DNA of 64,000 bases from Hysterangium stoloniferum (taxonomy: Eukaryota > Basidiomycota > Agaricomycetes > Hysterangiales > Hysterangiaceae): the NCBI GenBank assembly GCA_015178975.1, contig WHVD01000109.1:124001-188000 (forward strand), written 5' to 3'. Shown in pieces: positions 58,110 through 64,000 of the stretch. Made by a program: the position numbers and the translations under genes. Numbering within the stretch: the stretch's first letter is position 1; each line of letters begins with the position of its first letter. The notes beneath the pieces are model-generated. The model saw nothing but the letters and a program-made list of their open reading frames with translations. It did not search any database and was not told where the DNA came from.

Positions 58110-58483
58110 CACTGGAGGCATCCCAAGGTTTTTGGAGTTTGAAAACCTTTCAAAAATCCTAATATTTGGCTAAATTTTCTCAGAATTCTTTGAACTGATA
58201 AATTGTTTGAAATTTTTAAGTTTCAGTATAATTTTCCAAAGTGGAAAATCATATCTGAAAACTTTAAATATTTGTATCAGGAAATCTGAGAAATATCATT
58301 AGTCAGAGTTTTTTGATACAAATATTTAAAGTTTTCAGATATGGTTTTCCACTTTGGAAAATCCTATTAAAACTTGAAATTTTCAAAACATTTATCAGTT
58401 CAAAAAATTCCTAGAAAATTTGGCCAAATAGTAGGATTTTTGGAAGGTTCTCCAACTCCAAAAACCTTGGAGTGCCTCCAGTG
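58110..58483. mobile_element. foldback MITE with CACTGG ends (374 bp)
   Basis: Almost the whole unit is one imperfect inverted repeat with its centre near 58297. It starts CACTGGAGGCATCCCAAGG and ends with the inverse. A 3-bp duplication GCT flanks it (58107-58109 and 58484-58486). CACT(A/G) ends with 3-bp duplications fit the CACTA/EnSpm superfamily. No coding content. Confidence 0.75.
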
Positions 58484-58725
58484 GCTCCCAAGTTTGCAAT
58501 GCAAGGAAAGCATCACTCTTGCTTCTAAGAGGAATGGACCAGGGGTGGCTTCAATAATCATCAACAGTGTTCATTATATACAATGATCCTGTGTGGGATG
58601 CCACATCATTAGGGCCTGCCAGATCTACCCAGACTTTCTCTAGATGCCTTGTAGCTTTATGCCCATCCCCCTGTGCTCAGATGTTTGGTACAGAATTTTT
58701 AGTCTGTTTTCCAAGAATGCAAAAG

Positions 58726-59304
58726 TCACATTTTGGAGGATGCTGGTGAATGGATGCTGGCATACCTTTGATAATACCATTGTTGATCATATCTATGATA
58801 GACTGGTAATTGGCATGACCTAGGTGTCAGTGCCAAGTAGCTAGGTCTGGAGCTCCATGGGTGAAAAGAGCATGTGCTACCATGGCAGATTGATAGTGAG
58901 TACAGGTTCTTGTGTGACAATAGAGATCCACATGCAGTTGCACCAGAGGAGTTTGTGAGGCAGCATGAGGAATCACTAAAGTGTGCAATAACATTTGAGT
59001 CTCTAGTGATGCACTGGACAGAGACAAGCTGAGCAGATGCAGTAGGGATATAGAGAACATTGTGAAGAACTATATAGGCCTCCCTGCCAATGTGTAGGTG
59101 AACATCCCCTATGCCAATGGCTGTGACTGACGACCCCTCAAGGCCCTTAACAGAGCATGGGTGGATAGGCTGTAAGGAATTGAAATCATTGTGATCAGGT
59201 GTGATATGAGTGTAATTGCCTTCAGCTTTGTTGAGCTTAGTCTCTGTGTAAATGATAGATGTTTGCAGGAGAGGGATTGATAGGACATAAGAAGCCGATG
59301 ACAT
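58726..59304 (-). pseudogene. copia protease and GAG-pre-integrase
   Basis: About 190 codons. THITPDHNDFNSL follows the position of the protease active site, whose D-S/T-G-A is not intact in frame. VTAIGIGDVHLHI and VLYIPTASAQLVSVQC follow as in copia proteases. In the next frame the GAG-pre-integrase motif with HLGHANYQSI and CDFCILGK is readable near 58700-58830. Confidence 0.75.
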
Positions 59305-59400
59305 TGCAGGCAGTGATTAGGAGACAAGGTGGGGATGCCAGAAAGAAAAGTGGAAAAATGGAAAAAAAAACTTGGATATAGTAAAGGGACATTAACACAA

Positions 59401-59413
59401 TAGGCCCATAACC
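59401..59413 (-). other. copia primer binding site, initiator tRNA-Met half
   Basis: The element strand reads GGTTATGGGCCTA, directly after the LTR end CAACA. Confidence 0.75.
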
Positions 59414-59595
59414 TGTTGAAAAGTAATCCCTATTATTGTTGGTACAGTTTCCTGTTTACACATTATACTCTACTGCTCCACCCTAACCGAACTACATACA
59501 TATTGTATATACATGAAATGAACAATCACTAAGTACATGTCATGTAATATAAGAACAAAGGGAATACATATATGTGGTGTCTTTGTTCTTCAACA
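59414..59595 (-). repeat. copia 5' LTR (182 bp)
   Basis: Ends TGTTGAA and TTCAACA form a 7-bp inverted repeat. It adjoins the primer site on one side; the outer flank is CTAAC. Confidence 0.8.
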
Positions 59596-61276
59596 CTAAC
59601 TGACAGTATTAGTATCATTCCTCTGGTAAAAATCTCGAATAGAAGTCAATATATATATATTTATGCATGCGTATGTGTCTGTCCATTTCTCAAGTAGGCA
59701 GCCTGGAATAGAATTATAATCCATGCTGTGTCTGCAGATACTATGCACCTAACCGATTTGGCATTGGGAACCATTCCACTGGCAGTACACTTGTGGTCTG
59801 AATGGTGCTGCCAACTGACATTAATTCTCAGAGTGAGTATTCAATACCTGCTCATCATCCCCAGCTGTGACCATCAAGGGATATTTTCTGGTAAATGCTT
59901 TTAAATGCTTTTAAATGTGTTTCATGAGATGGGACTCTGACCATGATTATCTATATAGTGGTCTCCCAAAATGGACATGAGGAGAGACTACACTTACAGC
60001 CTGAGGCACATATACAGCATTAAATGTGAGTATCTACATACCTGGTTAAATTTTGGAAAAAGATAAACATATCACTGATATAATATATGCTTTTAGGCTG
60101 TGAAGGCATTGAGTAGGATACTGTGTGACAGGTGGCAAGCAAAGTATATGATTTTGTTGACAACTGGAGTCACCAAGAGGCAAGTCTTGCTTGGGCTCCT
60201 AACAACACCTTCAGTTGGCAGTTTTGGATCAGTGGTACATTTTTTTTTGTTCATATATACAGTCTTGACATTTACTGGGGTTAGGTGGAGCTAAGGTAAT
60301 TGGAAATACCACTCAAATCATGGGACCATTGGTTGCAAAGGTTCTATATATTTGTGAGACCACACATTTGATTCCAGTTAGCCAATTTTACAGGAAATCA
60401 TCAATTTTGATGAAGAGCATTTTGCTGCACAAACATCTGGTGAACCTGGCCCCAATGTTGGATGAAGAATCAGTTTGGCTATTAGGTTACTTTTTTTTAC
60501 TTTAATTTCTGTTGTGATGCAACAGCAGTTGAGTTGGGCATATGTCAGTCTACAGGTGTGAAGGATGGGCTGCAAACAGTGCAATACTCTGGGAACTGAG
60601 TATTGCTTTCAATTCCTTATTTTTTCCATATTTTATATTATTTTTCCTTTACTCCAAATGTGAGATATATCTCACATATATCTCACATCTAGTAGTGTGA
60701 AGGTCCATGTATGCTTGTGGGTGCATGAGCGCCCACAAGCCCACAACAATGACATTTGTAATCATAGTACAATGACAAGACACTTTTAACCCTGACAACC
60801 ACCACCTGCATCATGTAAGTACTGGTGTAGGGTTCCATCTCAATAACATCAATGTTACCACACTTATACATATTTTGACAGTAAGCAAAACTTTGCACTG
60901 TAACAGTCAAAGCTTGCTTGCTACTATTCAACTCGACTCCACAGATAAACTTAGCTTAATGGGATGCATCCCTCAAGCCATTTGCTCCTTTATCATAGTA
61001 GTGACATCACTCTCATTCTCTCTCCCTACCAATAAGTAATCTCTAATCACACTTTGAGTTCAATCCTCACTCTTACTGTAAGTACTTCATCTCTTTGATC
61101 ACACCTAGAGGTCAATCTTCACTTATAAGTACTTTGTCTCATTGATTGCACCTGAAGGTTGATCCTACTTCTATCATTTAAGTAGTTGGCTATTATGTCA
61201 TTTACTTACTGCTATCCTAATAAGTTGATCTCACTGTCACACTGTTGCAAGTCAATATTGCTTGTACAGTGAGTGG
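59596..61276. other. repeat-derived DNA, no clear gene
   Basis: Contains a perfect 20-bp palindrome ATGTGAGATATATCTCACAT near 60658-60678 and a hairpin CTTGTGGG...CCCACAAG near 60713-60740. At about 61035-61190 there are three degenerate units of roughly 50 bp (TCTC, then TGATCACACC, then AAGTACTT). A plus-strand ORF at 60100-60294 has no known motif. Confidence 0.5.
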
Positions 61277-62276
61277 TTAATTACTCAACTCTTCGATATC
61301 CATTGTATGATCCAAAGGCAAATCCTTTCCATGGCCTACATCCAAGAGCCACTGAGCAAACTGTTGACTGTGTGGATCATCCTGGTCCACCTGCATATTC
61401 TTTTTCAAGAAGAGTACCTCAATATACTTCCACAGTTCTGATTTCTGGATACATTGTCCAATGATCTGTTCTTTTGAACCCTTTGGTACAACAGGCAAAG
61501 TCTGCTGGAAGTCACCTCCCCCCCCAGGCTACAGGAAATCCCTCCAAAGGGAAGATCCTCCTTGTCTAATAAATCCCTCAGGGTTCTGTCAACTGCCTCA
61601 CGTGTGAAATGTGACTGCATGGGAACTTCATCCCAGATAATTAGTCAGACTTTCTTCATAAGCTCTACTTTTTCTGAACCCTTTTTGATATGACATAGAG
61701 CATCCTTCTCACAGGGAACAGGGATTGAAAATGTGCTGTGAGAAGTCTGACCACCCTTAAGAATCACTGATGCAATTCCAGAAGATGCCACACAAAGCAC
61801 AATGTACCCCTTGGCACGACATGCATGTGCCAGAGTATTCCATACAAAGGACTTGCCAGTGCCACCTGGACCATTCACAAAAAACAATTTGCCCTGCTGC
61901 TCCTCATCCACTGCCTTCATGATAGTCTCAAAGGCAGCTCGTTGTCCAGGATTTCACTTTTCAAGATTGGCTTGGGCACTGGCATGCTCAATATCAACAT
62001 CATAATCTGACTCCTTCTTAATGAGATGGTTGCCAACAATCCCATCCCAAACATCAGTGCAGTTTGGCATAGTTGGATAGTATGAGAGGGACTTTCCAGA
62101 ATAGCAGAGGATTTTATCAATCTCATAGAGACCAAAGTCATAAATGCTGTTTGGTGATGGATTGTGAATGCCATGTTCTTGCTAAAGTATGAACTTCAAA
62201 TCATCACAAAGAAATACTTTGAAGTCATTCCAGAGTTCATGGGGTTGTGCAGGGGAGGACATGGTCAAAATGATAG
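61277..62276 (-). pseudogene. Helitron PIF1-like helicase domain
   Basis: Pieces in two or three frames: an upstream part with YEIDKILCYSGKSL; Walker A GPGGTGKSFVWN (near 61890-61850) preceded by KLFFVN; CVASSGIA motif Ia; a Walker B-like IIWDEVPM spanning the stop near 61645; [25 protein letters not shown] and [17 protein letters not shown]. Stops near 61645 and 61275 and frameshifts near 61500 and 61960 disable it. Confidence 0.85.
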
Positions 62277-62281
62277 CAAAC

Positions 62282-63014
62282 TGTTACGACTGTGTCGCAA
62301 CCCTATCGGTCCCCGAGGTTATCGCCACCTTTCGACGATTCAAGTTACTGTTCAAGTCACCACATCGGAAACCATCGGCCTCCCAAAGCTGACGTATGCT
62401 TTCACGGTGATCAAACTCCATTTACGCCCATGTCAAAATATACTCGTACTATCTGGTTAAACTTTGATATGTCCCTTTTTATTATGATGATCCATTTTAT
62501 CCTATGTTTCACATATGTCTATATATACTTGTAACCCTTGAACTATTTCCTTTTACTGTAATTCCGCTCTCGGTTATCTCACGGCCTCCAAACTAATCAT
62601 AAACTTCCCATTCCTAGTCAAGCTTATTGTTAATACTGTTTTCCGCCCTTCTCCTAGTTAGTATTTTCTAGACGCCTGATACTTGTATATGAACCCGCTG
62701 TAGTTGTAGTTACTAGGCAATCAGAAGATCGACTCAGAACACCCTCTTATATCTATAGTAATCTCATACTAAGAATTCCACTATCCGCCTTCACGTGTGC
62801 TCGCCCCCTTTTGGTCCCCAACCCCTTGGCCCAACACTCGACTTATCCCTCGATTCCGATCAGTAGTTTTCACCGAGAGGTGTTCATTGGGACTAGTCTT
62901 CACCCACCCGAAATTTAAGGACACCCGACAGATAACTGCAAGGGCGCAGCACATAAGCTGAAGCCAAGTCCTTCCGATCAGTCCCTGACTTTAGTCAGTT
63001 TTCAGTTCTTAACA
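62282..63014 (+). repeat. solo LTR family A (733 bp) in the Helitron
   Basis: Starts TGTTACGACTGTGTCGC and ends CAGTTCTTAACA, with a perfect duplication CAAAC (62277-62281 and 63015-63019). Orientation is opposite to gypsy-A. It is clearly more diverged from the two gypsy-A LTRs than they are from each other. It lies inside helicase coding sequence. Confidence 0.92.
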
Positions 63015-63019
63015 CAAAC

Positions 63020-63960
63020 AATCTGCAAAGTTGAAACCCAGAGTCTATGCAACTGGCTTCTGTGAGGCACATGTGCCACTGACGATCATCTTCAAGGAAA
63101 CCAAGTGCAACACAGGCTTGTTGAAATGTGGGATAAGTCTCAGAAAGGTCCTGAGTTGTTCAAATGAGGTGGCACCTTTGACAATAGTCAGCAATGTACA
63201 GAGGTGGAATCTTTCCCCACTGGCAATATTAACAAAATGAATATGCCCTATGCAAAGGCCATGTTGATGTGGCTTCCAAGATTTAGTCTTGGGTACAAAT
63301 GTGAAGTACTCAGGAAAGTCCATATAAAATGTATCCTTGGCATGCTGTCCATTATATCTAATTATATCCTTGGAATTAGCCTCAAAATAAGCCATGAGAG
63401 TTGTCCCTGAATGCTCTGCCCTTTGCAAAGCCTCAGCAGGACCTTGATCACCATCAAAAACTACAGTGTTTTCTCCAGGGAGATGGACACGAAGTGCCAT
63501 TACTGCAGGAACCTGGGTGTGGAGTTCATTACACATTAATTGCCAGACAGACTCATGTGCACTGACATAATGTGCATCAAGGTACTGTTGAATCTCATCT
63601 GGTGTCTTTCCAAATTCCATAGTTGTACAACCATGGCCCTTGTAACAGTATTTATACATGTACTTCATTGACCTATTGGTAAAGGTCAACTCTACATTGA
63701 TGTGGCATTCAAAGGTGAGAACCAAAATAGGGGAGTAAGGGACAACATATCTGTTGTCATATGTAAACTTGGGAGTTTGATAAATCCTTCCATTGTTAGG
63801 GCGATGGCATGTTGGATAGCCTTCCTCATTGACAATGGTGGCTTCACACCACTCCTTTGGATAGTGTTTACTACATTTCTTATCTACCATACAGGCAGCA
63901 TTTGGATTATCAGTTCCACAGGGACCATGGGTCATGAGTTGCCCTACTAAATTAAATAGT
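63020..63960 (-). pseudogene. Helitron helicase-like N-terminal domain
   Basis: Almost 300 codons open from 63935: MTHGPCGTDNPNAACM, KKCSKHYPKEWC, DNRYVVPYSP, CHINVELTF, KYMYKYCYKGHGC, all typical of the Helitron_like_N region that follows the Rep domain. A frameshift near 63150 moves the reading to another frame for the last part (ALGLLEDDRQW). That frame runs into the solo LTR at 63014. The N-terminal Rep domain is outside the window. Confidence 0.85.
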
Positions 63961-64000
63961 CTGGGATGTGTTTCAAGATCTGGAAAACAGGCAGAAACCA

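Larger units (their letters stand above)
57006..59595 (-). mobile_element. Ty1/copia relic
   Basis: On the minus strand: LTR (59595-59414), primer site, protease-like and GAG-pre-integrase parts, integrase remnants and the first part of RT, then a sharp end near 57006, within the RT stretch reading IHWKTRLVF. Order PR-IN-RT identifies copia. A foldback MITE lies in the integrase region. Gag and the 3' half with 3' LTR are missing. Confidence 0.8.
61277..63960 (-). mobile_element. Helitron (helicase part), split by a solo LTR
   Basis: Minus-strand coding relic of the Helitron RepHel protein: the N-terminal-side domain at 63960-63045 and the PIF1-type helicase at 62280-61277, separated only by the solo LTR-A. 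The Rep nuclease end would lie beyond the right edge. The helicase stops at 61277 before its last motifs, so the 3' end of the Helitron is missing. Confidence 0.85.

Overview
The window looks like repeat-rich chromosomal DNA of a filamentous basidiomycete, most likely an Agaricomycete. Host genes have short GT-AG introns (43-62 bp in the models below). The transposon types are those common in mushroom genomes: Ty3/gypsy with chromodomain, Ty1/copia, Tc1/mariner, Helitron, tyrosine-recombinase and NDC10-like genes, and DDE elements. All host-gene names are inferred by eye from sequence; no database search was run.

Layout. 1-7116: the 3' part of a gypsy element inserted in a copia gag gene, next to part of an LTR (family B), then degenerate repeat DNA and a solo LTR of family D. 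7117-15494: a gene for a C2H2-like zinc-finger protein and its flank, present three times (forward, inverted, forward), each copy broken differently. 15495-23170: relics of a tyrosine-recombinase element, a solo LTR-B, a Tc1 relic and a gypsy protease fragment. 23474-37178 is a host gene island: a C2-domain protein kinase, a 980-bp TRIM retrotransposon, a 601-aa disordered protein, a mitochondrial carnitine/acylcarnitine-type carrier, a U2 snRNA gene and an isoprenylcysteine methyltransferase-like gene. 37179-64000 is repeats again: an NDC10-like gene split by a Tc1 element with long TIRs; a complete 8.05-kb gypsy element (family A) nested in a solo LTR-B; a DDE transposase relic; a copia relic with a foldback MITE; and a Helitron helicase split by a solo LTR-A.

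Insertion order can be read because many insertions keep perfect target-site duplications: TTGAG (gypsy-A), ATTAC and CTATG (LTR-B), ACATC and GAAAC (LTR-D), TATAG (TRIM), CAAAC (solo LTR-A), TA (Tc1), GCT (foldback). Most in-frame stops in the gypsy-A polyprotein read as CGA-to-TGA, and most differences between its LTRs are CpG transitions, which fits methylation-linked decay.

The most noteworthy objects are: (1) a spliced antisense gene with a Zn2Cys6-type cysteine pattern inside gypsy-A, between pol and the 3' LTR; (2) the TRIM with identical 139-bp LTRs and a primer site matching the anticodon arm of initiator tRNA-Met, also seen in both copia relics; (3) the inverted triplication of the zinc-finger locus; (4) the U2 snRNA gene about 50 bp from a divergent protein gene.
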